A stretch of DNA of 64,000 nucleotides from Streptomyces violens (lineage in GTDB: Bacteria; Actinomycetota; Actinomycetes; Streptomycetales; Streptomycetaceae), in NCBI RefSeq assembly GCF_000717745.1, contig NZ_JOBH01000024.1, positions 1 through 64,000 of the forward strand, written 5' to 3'. Shown here piece by piece: positions 48,381 through 58,393 of this stretch (position 1 is its first letter; the number at the start of each line of letters is the position of its first letter). The notes under the pieces were generated by a model. It was given only the letters and a program-made list of their open reading frames with translations, was not told the origin of the DNA and made no database searches. A program made the position numbers and the translations under genes.

Positions 48381-48914
48381 TCAGCGCGCCAGCGGAAGCG
48401 GCGCGCCCATGACCGCGTACGGGGCCGGCGCGCTGGGGAACAGCACGCGGCGCGCGAGGTCCTGGTAGCCGAGCGAGCGGTACAGCGCGCGGGCCGGGCT
48501 CTCGGTGTCGATGGCCGAGAGGATGCTGCGCGGGTACGGCGCCTCGTCGGTGATGCGGGTGATCAGCGCCCGCCCGATGCCGCGCTTCTGGTACGCGGGG
48601 TGGACGTGCAGCTCGGTGATGACGAAGGAGTCGTCGAGCCAGAAGTCCAGGCCCACGCTGCGCAGGTACGGCTCGACGACGCTGGACCACCAGTGGGAGC
48701 GGTCGTTGGGCAGGCCGTACACGAAGCCGGCCAGCCGCCCCTCGGGCGTGGTGGCGCCCAGGGCGCGGGCCCCGGGGGTGGTGAGATGGCGCAGCACGAT
48801 GTGGCGCCGTACGCCGATCTCGTCGTCGGTCAGGCCGAAGGCGAGCGCCTGTACGGCCAGCGCTTCGTCCACGCGGGCAGCGAGGTCGAGCGGGCCGACC
48901 ACGACGTCATCCAT
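48381..48914 (-). CDS. GNAT family N-acetyltransferase
   Basis: 177 aa. The acetyl-CoA-binding motif A is [19 protein letters not shown] (Q/RxxGxG/A form), followed by [13 protein letters not shown], the typical beta5/alpha4 element. The substrate is not predictable. It lies 98 nt downstream of a spacer and is oriented like proS. A PFKP-like or antibiotic-specific motif is not seen. Confidence 0.85.
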   Translation of the reverse strand: MDDVVVGPLDLAARVDEALAVQALAFGLTDDEIGVRRHIVLRHLTTPGARALGATTPEGRLAGFVYGLPNDRSHWWSSVVEPYLRSVGLDFWLDDSFVITELHVHPAYQKRGIGRALITRITDEAPYPRSILSAIDTESPARALYRSLGYQDLARRVLFPSAPAPYAVMGAPLPLAR

Positions 48915-49023
48915 GGTCGGGAGCGTACACAGCGCGGGCGGTGAACACGATCGGTCCGGACAGTGCGGCCGGGAGCCGGCCGACGGCCGGAACGTTACGG
49001 CGCCGTTGACCGGCGGCTCCCGG

Positions 49024-49866
49024 TCAGAACAGCACGCTCATGAACGCGCCGACCTCTTCGAAACCGACCCGGCGGTAGGCGGCGCGCGCCGCGGTGTTGA
49101 AGTCGTTCACGTACAGGCTCACGATGGGCGCGACGTCGGCGAGGGCGTAGCGCAGTACGGCCGCCATGCCGGTCTCGGACAGGCCCTTGCCGCGGTACTC
49201 GGGCGCGACCCAGACGCCCTGGATCTGGCAGGCGCGCAGGGTGGCGGCGCCGATCTCGGCCTTGAAGACGACCCGGCCGTTCTCCACCCGGGCGAACGAG
49301 CGGCCCGCGCCGACCAGCTCGGCGACCCGGGCCTGGTAGAGCAGCCCGCCGTCGCCGGCCAGCGGCGAGATGCCGACCTCCTCGGTGAACATGGCCACGC
49401 ACGCGGGCATGATCAGGTCCATCTCGTCCTTGCGGATGCGCCGGACGTACGGGTCGGGGGTGACGTCCGCTGCGGGCCGCGTGGTGACCATCAGCGGCTG
49501 GTGCGCGCGGACCTCGCGGGCGGGGCCCCAGGCGGGCTCCAGCAGCGACCACAGCTCGGCGGTGGGGGCCGCGGGGCCGACGATGGAGGAGCAGCGGCGG
49601 CCCTGGCGGCGGGCGCGCTCGGCGAAGGCGCGGACGGCTTCGGGGGTGGCGCAGACGGGGACGAGGTTGGCTCCCGCGTAGCAGAGGGATTCGAGCCGGC
49701 CGTTCTCGTACCAGCCCCACATCTCGCCGCCGAGCCGCCAGGGGTCGAGCCCGGCGACCTGTACCCGGGCGGCGACGAAGGCGTTGGCGACCGGGTCGCG
49801 GTCGAGGACCGCGAGGGCGTCATCGAGCTCCCCCGGCTCGAGGACCTTGGTGGTGGTCGTCAGCAC
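49024..49866 (-). CDS. Two-domain GNAT family N-acetyltransferase (DUF4081)
   Basis: 280 aa from GTG 49866 (GAGG is 12-13 nt upstream); the longer frame to 49923 lacks support. The N-terminal half is a DUF4081-type domain (TTTTKVLEPGELDDALAVLDRDP and CYAGANLVPV). The C-terminal half is GNAT with GVWVAPEYRGKGLSETGMAAVLRYAL and VNDFNTAARAAYRRVGFEEVG. Actinobacterial members sit beside ispG as here; the substrate is unknown. It is the nearest gene to the DnaA-box pair. Confidence 0.88.
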   Translation of the reverse strand: MLTTTTKVLEPGELDDALAVLDRDPVANAFVAARVQVAGLDPWRLGGEMWGWYENGRLESLCYAGANLVPVCATPEAVRAFAERARRQGRRCSSIVGPAAPTAELWSLLEPAWGPAREVRAHQPLMVTTRPAADVTPDPYVRRIRKDEMDLIMPACVAMFTEEVGISPLAGDGGLLYQARVAELVGAGRSFARVENGRVVFKAEIGAATLRACQIQGVWVAPEYRGKGLSETGMAAVLRYALADVAPIVSLYVNDFNTAARAAYRRVGFEEVGAFMSVLF

Positions 49867-50001
49867 GTGTCGGATTGCCTCACCGTGACGGGGCCGGGGC
49901 CGTAAGAGAGCAGGTCCAGGCACGATACCTCGCGTTCACGCGATGCGCCCCCCGCCCGGCTCGGAGAGGGGGCAGGGGGCGCGTCGTCGCATGTGGCGCG
50001 G

Positions 50002-50043
50002 TTGTCCACAGGGGGCACGTCGCACGATCCGCGGTTGTCCACA
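50002..50043 (+). promoter_or_regulatory. Two perfect direct-repeat DnaA boxes outside oriC
   Basis: TTGTCCACA occurs at 50002-50010 and 50035-50043, each inside a longer 19-bp direct repeat (GCGGTTGTCCACAGGGGGC) at 49998-50016 and 50031-50049. The 33-bp spacing equals about three helical turns. This is the Streptomyces DnaA-box consensus; no dnaA, dnaN or gyr genes are near, so it is not oriC. It lies in the gap 49867-50164, which otherwise has no gene. Confidence 0.7.
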
Positions 50044-50164
50044 GGGGGCGCGGAGGGGCGGGGGTGGGGGCTAGCTTCGGGGGTAGTGCGGTGGAGGTGG
50101 GGGAGGGGCCTCGCACCGGGTGGTGGGGAGAGGGAGGGGCCCTGCCACGTAACGAACGCGGAGC

Positions 50165-51322
50165 TCAGCCCGCAACCGCCACCGAAGGCTCCCCCGCCCC
50201 CACCCCGTCCTTCTCCATCTGCTCAGCGATCTTCATGGCTTCCTCGATGAGGGTCTCCACGATCTTCGACTCCGGCACGGTCTTGATGACCTCACCCTTC
50301 ACGAAGATCTGCCCCTTACCGTTACCGGAGGCGACGCCGAGATCGGCCTCACGCGCCTCACCCGGCCCATTGACGACACAGCCCATCACCGCGACCCGAA
50401 GCGGCACCTCCATGCCGTCCAGCCCCGCGGTGACCTCCTCGGCCAGCTTGTACACATCCACCTGCGCCCGCCCGCACGACGGACACGAGACGATCTCCAG
50501 CCGGCGCTGCCGCAGGTTCAGCGACTCCAGGATGGAGATACCGACCTTGATCTCCTCCGCCGGCGGCGCCGACAGCGAGACGCGAATCGTGTCGCCGATG
50601 CCCTCGCTCAGCAGCGCACCGAAGGCCACGGCCGACTTGATCGTGCCCTGGAAGGCCGGGCCCGCCTCGGTCACGCCCAGGTGCAGCGGGTAGTCGCACT
50701 GCGCGGCCAGCTGCCGGTAGGCGTTGACCATCACGACCGGGTCGTTGTGCTTCACCGAGATCTTGATGTCGCGGAAGCCGTGCTCCTCGAAGAGCGACGC
50801 CTCCCACAGGGCCGACTCCACCAGCGCCTCGGGCGTGGCCTTGCCGTACTTCTGCAGCAGACGGCGGTCCAGCGAGCCCGCGTTCACGCCGATGCGGATC
50901 GGAGTGCCGGCGTCGTTGGCCGCCTTGGCGATCTCCTTGACCTTGTCGTCGAACTGCTTGATGTTGCCGGGGTTCACGCGGACCGCCGCACAGCCCGCGT
51001 CGATCGCCGCGAACACATACTTCGGCTGGAAGTGAATGTCCGCGATCACCGGGATCTGCGACTTCTTCGCGATCACCGGCAGCGCGTCCGCGTCGTCCTG
51101 CGTCGGGCAGGCCACGCGGACGATCTGGCAGCCGGACGCCGTCAGCTCCGCGATCTGCTGCAGCGTCGCCCCGATGTCGGCCGTACGCGTCGTCGTCATC
51201 GACTGTACGGAGACGGGCGCGTCCCCGCCCACGGCCACCGGCCCGACGTGGATCTTGCGGCTGACGCGGCGGTCGGCGAGCTTGGTCGGTACGTCCGGCA
51301 TTCCCAGCGCAATGGCAGTCAT
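50165..51322 (-). CDS. ispG: (E)-4-hydroxy-3-methylbut-2-enyl-diphosphate synthase
   Basis: Iron-sulfur enzyme of the MEP isoprenoid route, converting MEcPP to HMBPP. 385 aa. Cluster ligands CPSCGR at about 280-283 and Cys in GCVVNGPG at about 315. The TIM-barrel half is intact ([21 protein letters not shown] and [12 protein letters not shown]). dxr lies upstream with rseP between them, so three consecutive leftward genes include two MEP enzymes. The start at 51322 gives the usual [13 protein letters not shown]. Confidence 0.96.
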   Translation of the reverse strand: MTAIALGMPDVPTKLADRRVSRKIHVGPVAVGGDAPVSVQSMTTTRTADIGATLQQIAELTASGCQIVRVACPTQDDADALPVIAKKSQIPVIADIHFQPKYVFAAIDAGCAAVRVNPGNIKQFDDKVKEIAKAANDAGTPIRIGVNAGSLDRRLLQKYGKATPEALVESALWEASLFEEHGFRDIKISVKHNDPVVMVNAYRQLAAQCDYPLHLGVTEAGPAFQGTIKSAVAFGALLSEGIGDTIRVSLSAPPAEEIKVGISILESLNLRQRRLEIVSCPSCGRAQVDVYKLAEEVTAGLDGMEVPLRVAVMGCVVNGPGEAREADLGVASGNGKGQIFVKGEVIKTVPESKIVETLIEEAMKIAEQMEKDGVGAGEPSVAVAG

Positions 51323-51441
51323 CTGACGAGCAACCCCAAGGTGTGATTCAGGACCCGAGATCGGCGGGCTCCGGGGCCGAGGTTACGTCACAGGGGTTGC
51401 CGGAGGCACATCGCGCCGGTCTACACCGCCCGAAAGGACGG

Positions 51442-51481
51442 TTGCCGGACACCCGTACGCCTCCGTACGGGTGTCCGGCAA
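51442..51481 (-). terminator. 18-bp perfect hairpin terminator between rseP and ispG
   Basis: TTGCCGGACACCCGTACG (51442-51459) and its exact complement (51464-51481) with a CCTC loop, 16 nt after the rseP stop. One of the longest perfect stems in the window, it probably separates the dxr-rseP transcript from ispG. Confidence 0.9.
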
Positions 51482-51496
51482 TCCGGAACCGGTCGG

Positions 51497-52801
51497 CTAA
51501 CCGGTCAGCCGTACCGGGTTGACCACGTCGGCGACCAGTACCAGCAGCGTGAAGCAGATGAAGATGCCGGCGACGACGTAGGCGACGGGCATGAGCTTCG
51601 CCACGTCGAAGGGGCCGGGGTCGGGGCGCCGGAAGACCTTGGCGAAGGCGCGGCGCAGCGACTCCCACAGGGCGCCCGCGATGTGCCCGCCGTCCAGCGG
51701 CAGCAGCGGCAGCATGTTGAACAGGAAGAGCGAGAGGTTGAACCCCGCGACCAGGAAGAGCATGGTCGCCACCCGCTGCGAGGGCGGGATGTCCAGGGCG
51801 AAGACCTCGCCGCCGACGCGGGCGGCGCCGACCACGCCCATCGGAGAGTCCTGCTTGCGCTCGCCGCCGTTGAATGCGGCGTTCCACAGGTCGGGGACCT
51901 TGCCGGGCAGTGCGATCAGCGAGTCGACGCCCTGCGTGACCATGTTGCCCATGCGGTCGACGGACTGGCCGAAGTCCTGCCGGACGATGCCGCTGGCGGG
52001 GGTGAAGCCGAGGAAGCCGGCGGTGACGTACTGGTCGGCGACGTAGCCGCCGTGGCCGTCGGTCCGGGCGACCTTGTTCTTGATCAGGTCGGCGTGCAGG
52101 ACCTTCCGCGCGCCGTCCCGTTCCACGGTGATCGTCGCGGGCCCCGTGGTGTCGCGGATGGCCTGCTGGAGGGCGTTCCAGTCGGCCATCGGCCGCCCGT
52201 CGAAGGCGACGATCTTGTCGCCGGCGCGCAGCCCCGCCGCCTTGGCCGGGGAGTCCTTGGCGTCGGACGGGCACTTGTCGGTCTTGGCGGAGGCGGCGAT
52301 GACGCAGTCCGAGACCGAGCCGACCTGGGTGGTCTGGGTGTTGATGCCGAAGCCCATCAGGACGCTCATGAAGATCACGACCGCGAGGATCAGGTTCATG
52401 AACGGCCCGGCGAACATCACGATGACGCGCTTCCAGGGCTTACGGGTGTAGAACAGCCGCTTCTCGTCCCCGGGCTGCAGTTCCTCGAAGGCGGCCGAGC
52501 GGGCGTCCTCGATCATGCCGCGCCAGGGCGAGGTGGAGCGGGCCGAGAGCTTGCCGTCGTCGCCGGGCGGGAACATCCCGATCATGCGGATGTAGCCGCC
52601 GGCCGGGATGGCCTTGATGCCGTACTCGGTGTCGCCCTTCTTGCGGGAGAAGAGCGTCGGTCCGAACCCGACCATGTACTGCGGCACGCGGATGCCGAAC
52701 ATCTTCGCGGTCGAGAGGTGCCCGAGCTCGTGCCAGGCGATCGAGAAGAGCAGGCCGACGACGAAGACGATGATGCCCAGAACGGTCATCCAGGTCGTCA
52801 T
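51497..52801 (-). CDS. rseP: Site-2 protease RseP (M50 family)
   Basis: Intramembrane zinc metalloprotease, 434 aa. HELGH motif (24-28) in the first membrane helix, the second zinc-site region [10 protein letters not shown] near the C-terminus, and a PDZ domain in the middle ([17 protein letters not shown]). About four membrane helices. Family role: cleaves anti-sigma factors within the membrane; here the substrate is unknown. The start overlaps the dxr stop by 4 nt (ATGA). Confidence 0.94.
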   Translation of the reverse strand: MTTWMTVLGIIVFVVGLLFSIAWHELGHLSTAKMFGIRVPQYMVGFGPTLFSRKKGDTEYGIKAIPAGGYIRMIGMFPPGDDGKLSARSTSPWRGMIEDARSAAFEELQPGDEKRLFYTRKPWKRVIVMFAGPFMNLILAVVIFMSVLMGFGINTQTTQVGSVSDCVIAASAKTDKCPSDAKDSPAKAAGLRAGDKIVAFDGRPMADWNALQQAIRDTTGPATITVERDGARKVLHADLIKNKVARTDGHGGYVADQYVTAGFLGFTPASGIVRQDFGQSVDRMGNMVTQGVDSLIALPGKVPDLWNAAFNGGERKQDSPMGVVGAARVGGEVFALDIPPSQRVATMLFLVAGFNLSLFLFNMLPLLPLDGGHIAGALWESLRRAFAKVFRRPDPGPFDVAKLMPVAYVVAGIFICFTLLVLVADVVNPVRLTG

Positions 52802-54063
52802 GCGCGGGCCTCCGATGGTGTACGTGCCGCACGGGCGGCCAGTTCGCGGGCGCGGGCGCGCGCCCAGGTCTCCGCTTCCAGTACGTCCGAGAGGGTCAAA
52901 GACGTTCCCGGCGCGGGCGTGCCGTGCTCGGCGACGACTTCGGCGACCGTATCGACAATTCCTGTGAACGGCAGCCCGCCCTTCAAGAATGCGTCCACGC
53001 ACTCCTCGTTGGCGGCGTTGAAGACGGCGGGGGCGGTGCCGCCGAGCGCGCCGACGTGGCAGGCGAGCGGTACGGAGGGGAAGGCGTCCTGGTCCAGGGG
53101 GAAGAACTCCCAGGTGTGGGCCTTGGTCCAGTCGATGCCGGGCGCGGCGTCCGGTACCCGGTCGGGCCAGCCGATCCCCAGCGCGATGGGCATGCGCATG
53201 TCGGGCGGGCTGGCCTGGGCGAGGGTGGAGCCGTCGGTGAACTCCACCATGGAGTGGATGTAGGACTGCGGGTGGACGACGACCTCGATGCGCTCGAAGG
53301 GCACGTCGTACAGCAGGTGTGCCTCGATGACCTCCAGGCCCTTGTTGACCAGGGTCGCGGAGTTGATCGTGATGACCGGGCCCATCGCCCAGGTGGGGTG
53401 TGCGAGCGCCTGCTCGGGGGTGACGGCGGCGAGCTCGGCCTTGCTGCGGCCGCGGAAGGGGCCGCCGGAGGCGGTGACGACGAGCTTGCGCACCTCGTCG
53501 CGGCGGCCGCCCGCCAGGCCCTGGAAGAGCGCGGAGTGTTCGGAGTCGACGGGGACGATCTGGCCGGGCTTCGCGAGGGCCTTGACCAGCGGGCCGCCGA
53601 CGATCAGCGACTCCTTGTTGGCGAGCGCGAGGGAGGCGCCGCTCTTCAGGGCGGCGAGGGTGGGCGCGAGGCCGATGGAGCCGGTGATGCCGTTCAGTAC
53701 GGTGTGGCACTTGCTGCCGGCGAGCTGGGTGGCGGCGTCGGGGCCGGCCAGGATCTCCGGCAGCGGCTCGCCCGGTCCGTACTGCGCCGACAGTGCCTCG
53801 CGCAGCGCGGGCACCACGTCCTCGCGGGCCACCGCGACCGTGCCGACGCGCAGCTGCCGCGCCTGCTCGGCGAGGAGCGCGACCCGGCCGCCGGCGGCGG
53901 ACAGGCCGGTGACGCGGAAGCGGTCCGGGTTGCGCAGGACGAGATCGATCGCCTGGGTGCCGATGGAGCCGGTCGAGCCGAGGATCACGATGTCGCGTGG
54001 CTCGCCGGGTGCGGTGGCCGGCGGGTCGAAACGCAGGTGCGGATGGGCGAGGGATTCCGTCAT
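52798..54063 (-). CDS. dxr: 1-deoxy-D-xylulose 5-phosphate reductoisomerase
   Basis: Second step of the MEP pathway, NADPH-dependent conversion of DXP to MEP. 421 aa. NADPH motif [12 protein letters not shown]; catalytic and metal segment [12 protein letters not shown] with PVDSEHSA; flexible loop region [11 protein letters not shown] at 54063; an upstream GTG at 54072 adds 3 residues. It is coupled to rseP. The region 54064-54259 upstream holds the promoter and the terminator of the acyl-CoA dehydrogenase gene. Confidence 0.96.
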   Translation of the reverse strand: MTESLAHPHLRFDPPATAPGEPRDIVILGSTGSIGTQAIDLVLRNPDRFRVTGLSAAGGRVALLAEQARQLRVGTVAVAREDVVPALREALSAQYGPGEPLPEILAGPDAATQLAGSKCHTVLNGITGSIGLAPTLAALKSGASLALANKESLIVGGPLVKALAKPGQIVPVDSEHSALFQGLAGGRRDEVRKLVVTASGGPFRGRSKAELAAVTPEQALAHPTWAMGPVITINSATLVNKGLEVIEAHLLYDVPFERIEVVVHPQSYIHSMVEFTDGSTLAQASPPDMRMPIALGIGWPDRVPDAAPGIDWTKAHTWEFFPLDQDAFPSVPLACHVGALGGTAPAVFNAANEECVDAFLKGGLPFTGIVDTVAEVVAEHGTPAPGTSLTLSDVLEAETWARARARELAARAARTPSEARA

Positions 54064-54168
54064 GGGCACCATTGTGGCCGGTCACGTCCGGAGTACGGAC
54101 ACCAGCTCGCGGGATATCCGGTCGGCTGGGCGCGCCGGGCGGCGCATCGGCCGCGGGCGCGCCCAAGT

Positions 54169-54204
54169 ACGGGCCGGTCCCCGCAACCGCGGGTACCGGC
54201 CCGT
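54169..54204 (-). terminator. Compound hairpin downstream of the acyl-CoA dehydrogenase gene
   Basis: ACGGGCCGGT (54169-54178) pairs with ACCGGCCCGT (54195-54204), with an inner CCCGC/GCGGG stem, 56 nt after the stop. Followed in the same direction by the dxr start about 105 nt later. Confidence 0.75.
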
Positions 54205-54259
54205 CCCCCGTCCGTCACCGGTGGCTCCGCCCGTCACCGGAGCCGTCGGTGCACGTTCC

Positions 54260-56182
54260 TCAGTTGTGGATCCGCCGGTGGACGTTCTCCCTCCGTGCGG
54301 GCCCGGGCGTCGCGTCGGCGATCCACGGGCCGTCGCCGCTGGGGTCGATGATGCCTTCCTCCAGCCAGGTGTACGTGCCGGTCAGGACCCCGGCTACGAC
54401 CTTGCGGTCGAGGTCGTCGGTGTTGGTCCAGAGCCGTGCGAACAGTTCTTCGACGCGGACCCTGGCCTGCCGGCAGAACACCTCGGCGAGCTGGTGTGCC
54501 TCGCGGCCGTGTTCGCCGGTGGCCAGCAGGTGCTCGGCCCGTACGCACGCGGCGCTCATCGCGAAGAGCTCCGCGCCGATGTCCACGATCCGTCCGAGGA
54601 AGCCCTGCTTGGTCTCCATCCGGCCCTGCCAGCGCGACATCGCGTAGAACGTGGCGCGCGCGAGCTTGCGTGAGCTGCGTTCGACGTACCGCAGGTGCGT
54701 CGCGAGCTCGCCGAACTCCGCGTACGCGCCGGGTACCTGGCCGGGCCCGGCGACCAGCTTGGGCAGCCAGCGGGCGTAGAAGCCGCCCGCCCGCGCCGCG
54801 GCCTTCCCCTTGTCGCTGAGGGACTTGTCGGGGTCGATGAGGTCACCGGCGACGGAGAGATGGGCGTCCACCGCCTCGCGGGCGATGAGCAGGTGCATGA
54901 TCTCCGTGGAGCCTTCGAAGATCCGGTTGATGCGCATGTCGCGCAGTACCTGTTCGGCGGGGACGGCCCGCTCCCCGCGTGCGGCGAGCGACTCCGCGGT
55001 CTCGAAGCCGCGGCCGCCGCGGATCTGGACCAGCTCGTCCGCCATCAGCCAGCCCATTTCCGAGCCGTACAGCTTGGCGAGGGCCGCTTCGATGCGGATG
55101 TCGTTGCGGTCCTCGTCGGCCATCTGCGAGGAGAGGTCGACGACGGCTTCCAGCGCGAAGGTGGTGGCGGCGATGAAGGAGATCTTGCCGCCGACCGCTT
55201 CGTGCTGGGCGACCGGCTTGCCCCACTGCTCGCGCGCGGCGGACCACTCGCGGGCGATCTTCAGGCACCACTTGCCGACGCCGACGCACATGGCGGGCAG
55301 CGACAGCCGTCCGGTGTTCAGCGTGGTCAGCGCGATCTTCAGGCCCGCACCCTCGGGTCCGATGCGGTTCGCGGCCGGCACCCGCACCTGGTGGAACCGG
55401 GTGACGCCGTTCTCTATGCCGCGCAGCCCCATGAAGGCGTTGCGGTTCTCCACCGTGATGCCGTCCGAGCCCGCCTCGACGACGAAGGCGGTGATGCCGC
55501 CCTTGTGCCCTTCGGACTTCGGTACGCGGGCCATCACGACGAGCAGGTCGGCGACGACGCCGTTGGTCGTCCACAGCTTGACGCCGTCGAGTACGTAGTC
55601 GTCCCCGTCCGGTACGGCCATGGTGGCCAGCCGGGCCGGGTCCGAACCTACGTCCGGTTCGGTGAGCAGGAACGCGGTGATGTCCGTACGGGCACAGCGC
55701 GGCAGGAACTGGTCCCGCTGCTCCTGTGTGCCGAACAGTTTCAGCGGCTGCGGTACGCCGATCGACTGGTGCGCGGAGAGCAGGGCGCCGACCGCCGGGC
55801 TGACGGAGCCGACCAGCGACAGGGCCTTGTTGTAGTACACCTGGGTGAGGCCCAGGCCGCCGTACTTGGTGTCGATCTTCATGCCGAGCGCGCCGATCTC
55901 CTTGAGACCGGCGATGGTCTCGTCGGGGATCTGCGCCTCGCGCTCGATGCGCGCACCGTCGATCTTCGTCTCGCAGAAGTCGCGGAGCTTGGCGAGGAAT
56001 TCCTCACCACGCTGGACCGCGTCCGCGGCAGGGGTGGGATGCGGGTGTATGAGGTCGAGCCGAAAACGCCCCAGGAACAGCTCCTTGGCGAAGCTGGGCT
56101 TGCGCCAGTCCTGTTCACGGGCCGCCTCGGCGACCTGCCGGGCTTCGCGTTCGGAGACGTTGCGGGTGGATGGAGCGGTCAT
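54260..56182 (-). CDS. Acyl-CoA dehydrogenase family protein
   Basis: 640 aa, larger than the 380-aa medium-chain type, as in the very-long-chain/FadE-like groups with extra C-terminal domain. FAD/substrate region: TAFLLTEPDVGSDPARLAT, LDGVKLWTTNGVVADLLVV; NRIGPEGAGLKIALTTLNTGRLSLPAM; QIRGGRGFETAESLAARGE; INRIFEGSTEIMHLLIAREAVDAH (with the catalytic-Glu zone). I prefer ATG 56182, since the first 11 codons of the longer frame (to 56215) are not conserved. Substrate chain length not predictable. Confidence 0.9.
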   Translation of the reverse strand: MTAPSTRNVSEREARQVAEAAREQDWRKPSFAKELFLGRFRLDLIHPHPTPAADAVQRGEEFLAKLRDFCETKIDGARIEREAQIPDETIAGLKEIGALGMKIDTKYGGLGLTQVYYNKALSLVGSVSPAVGALLSAHQSIGVPQPLKLFGTQEQRDQFLPRCARTDITAFLLTEPDVGSDPARLATMAVPDGDDYVLDGVKLWTTNGVVADLLVVMARVPKSEGHKGGITAFVVEAGSDGITVENRNAFMGLRGIENGVTRFHQVRVPAANRIGPEGAGLKIALTTLNTGRLSLPAMCVGVGKWCLKIAREWSAAREQWGKPVAQHEAVGGKISFIAATTFALEAVVDLSSQMADEDRNDIRIEAALAKLYGSEMGWLMADELVQIRGGRGFETAESLAARGERAVPAEQVLRDMRINRIFEGSTEIMHLLIAREAVDAHLSVAGDLIDPDKSLSDKGKAAARAGGFYARWLPKLVAGPGQVPGAYAEFGELATHLRYVERSSRKLARATFYAMSRWQGRMETKQGFLGRIVDIGAELFAMSAACVRAEHLLATGEHGREAHQLAEVFCRQARVRVEELFARLWTNTDDLDRKVVAGVLTGTYTWLEEGIIDPSGDGPWIADATPGPARRENVHRRIHN

Positions 56183-56377
56183 GAGGAGGGTCACCTCACC
56201 GCGGAGTCGGGTCATCCGTACCGGTCCGCCGGGTTGGCTACCGGTCAGTTCGCCTGCCCGGGTTGGCTACCGGTCAGTGCTACTTGTGAGTCTGTACCCG
56301 ATCCGCACGACTTGCACCAGCCTTCGCGCACACGGACGCAGGGCTGTGACCCCGGACCCGGCGTCCGGTCCCCGCCG

Positions 56378-56551
56378 TCAGTCCCGCGGCGGGTCGATCA
56401 GCCCGCGCTGGTACGCCTTCACGAGACGGCGCGGCACGGTGTACGTGCTGCCGTCGATGGTGATCGGCACCAGGTCGGGCTGCACGGCCTTCCAGTTGGA
56501 GCGGCGGTGGCGGGTGTTGGAGCGGGACATCTTCCGCTTCGGGACGGCCAT
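56378..56551 (-). CDS. rpmF: 50S ribosomal protein L32, zinc-free (C-minus) paralogue
   Basis: 57 aa, begins [21 protein letters not shown] as in all L32 proteins, but the C-terminal half carries no Cys pairs ([30 protein letters not shown]). It is thus the zinc-independent form that can replace the zinc-ribbon L32 under zinc shortage. ATG 56551 has GGAGGT 4 nt upstream. A Zur-box-like palindrome lies 46-60 nt upstream of the start. The neighbours (acyl-CoA dehydrogenase, aldehyde dehydrogenase) are unrelated in function. The zinc-responsive role is inferred from the missing Cys and the operator. Confidence 0.85.
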   Translation of the reverse strand: MAVPKRKMSRSNTRHRRSNWKAVQPDLVPITIDGSTYTVPRRLVKAYQRGLIDPPRD

Positions 56552-56588
56552 GGGGACCTCCATGTCGACAGGGTTCGGTACGGCCGCC

Positions 56589-56611
56589 AGCTTACCTGAA
56601 AATGATTCCCA
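56589..56611 (-). promoter_or_regulatory. Predicted Zur-regulated promoter of the L32 paralogue gene
   Basis: TGAAAATGATTCCCA at 56597-56611 matches 13 of 15 positions of the Streptomyces Zur palindrome TGAAAATGATTTTCA. A -10-like TAAGCT (minus strand, 56594-56589) lies just downstream of it, so a bound Zur would overlap the promoter and repress it when zinc is ample. Confidence 0.6.
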
Positions 56612-56665
56612 TGTTTACGGCGGCCTGCGGCTGTACCGGCGGCCTCCCGGCCCCGGAAAACCGGA

Positions 56666-56699
56666 GGGCCGGGGCGCACCCGAATATGCGCCCCGGCCC
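56666..56699 (-). terminator. Hairpin terminator after the aldehyde dehydrogenase gene
   Basis: GGGCCGGGGCGCA (56666-56678) and its complement (56687-56699), a 13-bp perfect stem with loop CCCGAATA, 36 nt after the stop codon. It lies upstream of the L32 paralogue's Zur box. Confidence 0.85.
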
Positions 56700-56734
56700 C
56701 TGCTGTCCAGTTCTCCGGCCCTTGGCCGGAAGCG

Positions 56735-58195
56735 TCAGAGTTCCAGCCCGGTCATCACCATCACTCGCTCGTAGGTGTAGTCGTCCATCGCGTAGCGGAC
56801 GCCCTCGCGGCCCACACCGGACTGCTTGGCGCCGCCGTACGGCATCTGGTCGGCGCGGTACGACGGCACGTCGCCGATGATCACGCCGCCCACCTCCAGC
56901 ACCTTGTGGGCGCGGAAGGCGGTCTGCAGGTCGTGGGTGAACACGCCTGCCTGGAGGCCGTACTTGGAGCTGTTGACGGCGGCGAAGGCCGCGGCCTCGC
57001 CGTCCACCTTCTGCACCGACAGGACCGGTCCGAAGACCTCCTCGCACGCGAGGGTGGTGCCCTCGGGGAGGTCGGCCAGCACGGTCGGCGCGTACGTGGC
57101 ACCCTCGCGCTTGCCGCCGGCGAGCAGCTGGGCGCCGGCCTGCACGGCCTCGTCGACCCAGGACTCCACGCGCTTGGCGGCGTCCTCGCTGACCAGCGGG
57201 CCGACCTCGGTCGCGGGGTCGTTCGGGTCGCCGGTGACCTGCGCCTCGACGCGCTCGACGATCTTCGGCAGCAACCGGTCGTACACGGACGCGTCGGCGA
57301 TCACGCGCTGCACGGAGATGCAGGACTGGCCGCCCTGGTAGTTGGAGAAGGTGGCGATGCGCTGCGCCGCCCAGTCCAGGTCCGCTTCGGAGGCGTAGTC
57401 GGCGAGGATCACGGCCGCGCCGTTGCCGCCGAGCTCCAGGGTGCAGTGCTTGCGGGGCACCGAGTCCATGATCGCGTAACCGACGGTCTCGGAACCGGTG
57501 AAGGAGATCACCGGCAGCCGCTCGTCCTGGACCAGCGCGGGCATCCGGTCGTTCGGCACCGGGAGGATGCTCCAGGAGCCGGCCGGCAGGTCGGTCTCGG
57601 CGAGCAGCTCGCCGAGGATCAGGCCGGAGAGCGGGGTGGCCGGGGCGGGCTTGAGGATGATCGGGACGCCGGCCGCGATGGCCGGGGCGACCTTGTGGGC
57701 GCTCAGGTTGAGCGGGAAGTTGAACGGCGCGATGCCGAGCACGGTGCCCTTCGGGACCCGGCGGATCAGCGCGAGGCGGCCGGCGCCGCCGCCGTCGGTG
57801 TCCAGGCGCATGGCCTCGCCGGCGTTGAAGCGGCGGGCCTCCTCGGCGGCGAACCGGAAGACCGACACGGCGCGGCCGACCTCGCCGCGCGCCCACTTGA
57901 TCGGCTTGCCGTTCTCCGCGGAGATCAGCTGGGCGATCTCCTCCGTACGCTCGACCAGGCGCTTGGTGACGTGGTCCAGCGCGGCGGCGCGCACGTGCGC
58001 GGGGGTGGCGGCGAACTCGGCCTGGACCGCGACGGACGCGGCCACGGCCTCCTCGACCTGCTCCTCGGTGGGCACGCTCACGGTGCCGACGGTGCGGCCG
58101 TCCCAGGGCGAGGTGACCTCGAAGGTCTCCGCGCCGGTAGCGGCTCGGCCGGCGAGCCAGAAAGCCGTGGTGGCTGCGTCATTACGGATCGGCAC
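56735..58195 (-). CDS. NAD(P)-dependent aldehyde dehydrogenase
   Basis: 486 aa, ALDH superfamily. Asn in APFNFPLN (about 159), catalytic Glu in LELGGNGA (about 254), catalytic Cys in GGQSCISV (about 292), all intact. SFTGSETVGYAI binds NAD(P). Context: a PucR regulator lies upstream on the same strand and gabT follows further right, so succinate semialdehyde or an aminobutyraldehyde is a likely substrate, but the sequence alone cannot decide which. The start is ATG 58195 with a gap of 225 nt to the PucR gene. Confidence 0.9.
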   Translation of the reverse strand: MPIRNDAATTAFWLAGRAATGAETFEVTSPWDGRTVGTVSVPTEEQVEEAVAASVAVQAEFAATPAHVRAAALDHVTKRLVERTEEIAQLISAENGKPIKWARGEVGRAVSVFRFAAEEARRFNAGEAMRLDTDGGGAGRLALIRRVPKGTVLGIAPFNFPLNLSAHKVAPAIAAGVPIILKPAPATPLSGLILGELLAETDLPAGSWSILPVPNDRMPALVQDERLPVISFTGSETVGYAIMDSVPRKHCTLELGGNGAAVILADYASEADLDWAAQRIATFSNYQGGQSCISVQRVIADASVYDRLLPKIVERVEAQVTGDPNDPATEVGPLVSEDAAKRVESWVDEAVQAGAQLLAGGKREGATYAPTVLADLPEGTTLACEEVFGPVLSVQKVDGEAAAFAAVNSSKYGLQAGVFTHDLQTAFRAHKVLEVGGVIIGDVPSYRADQMPYGGAKQSGVGREGVRYAMDDYTYERVMVMTGLEL

Positions 58196-58393
58196 AGTGG
58201 ATACCGGCCCTTCTCGGTGGCGTGGTGAGTGGCGTGCCGGTCGGTGCGCGCGGCGGCTGCCTGCCGCGTCCGACCTCGGTCGCTCTTCCGGACGGGGTCC
58301 ACGGTAGGGGGGCGCTCCCTGACCGGTGTTTGTCCGGGACGTACTACTACGGGAACGCGATCCGCCGGATTGGCGTGTGCGGGGGCCGTAAGG

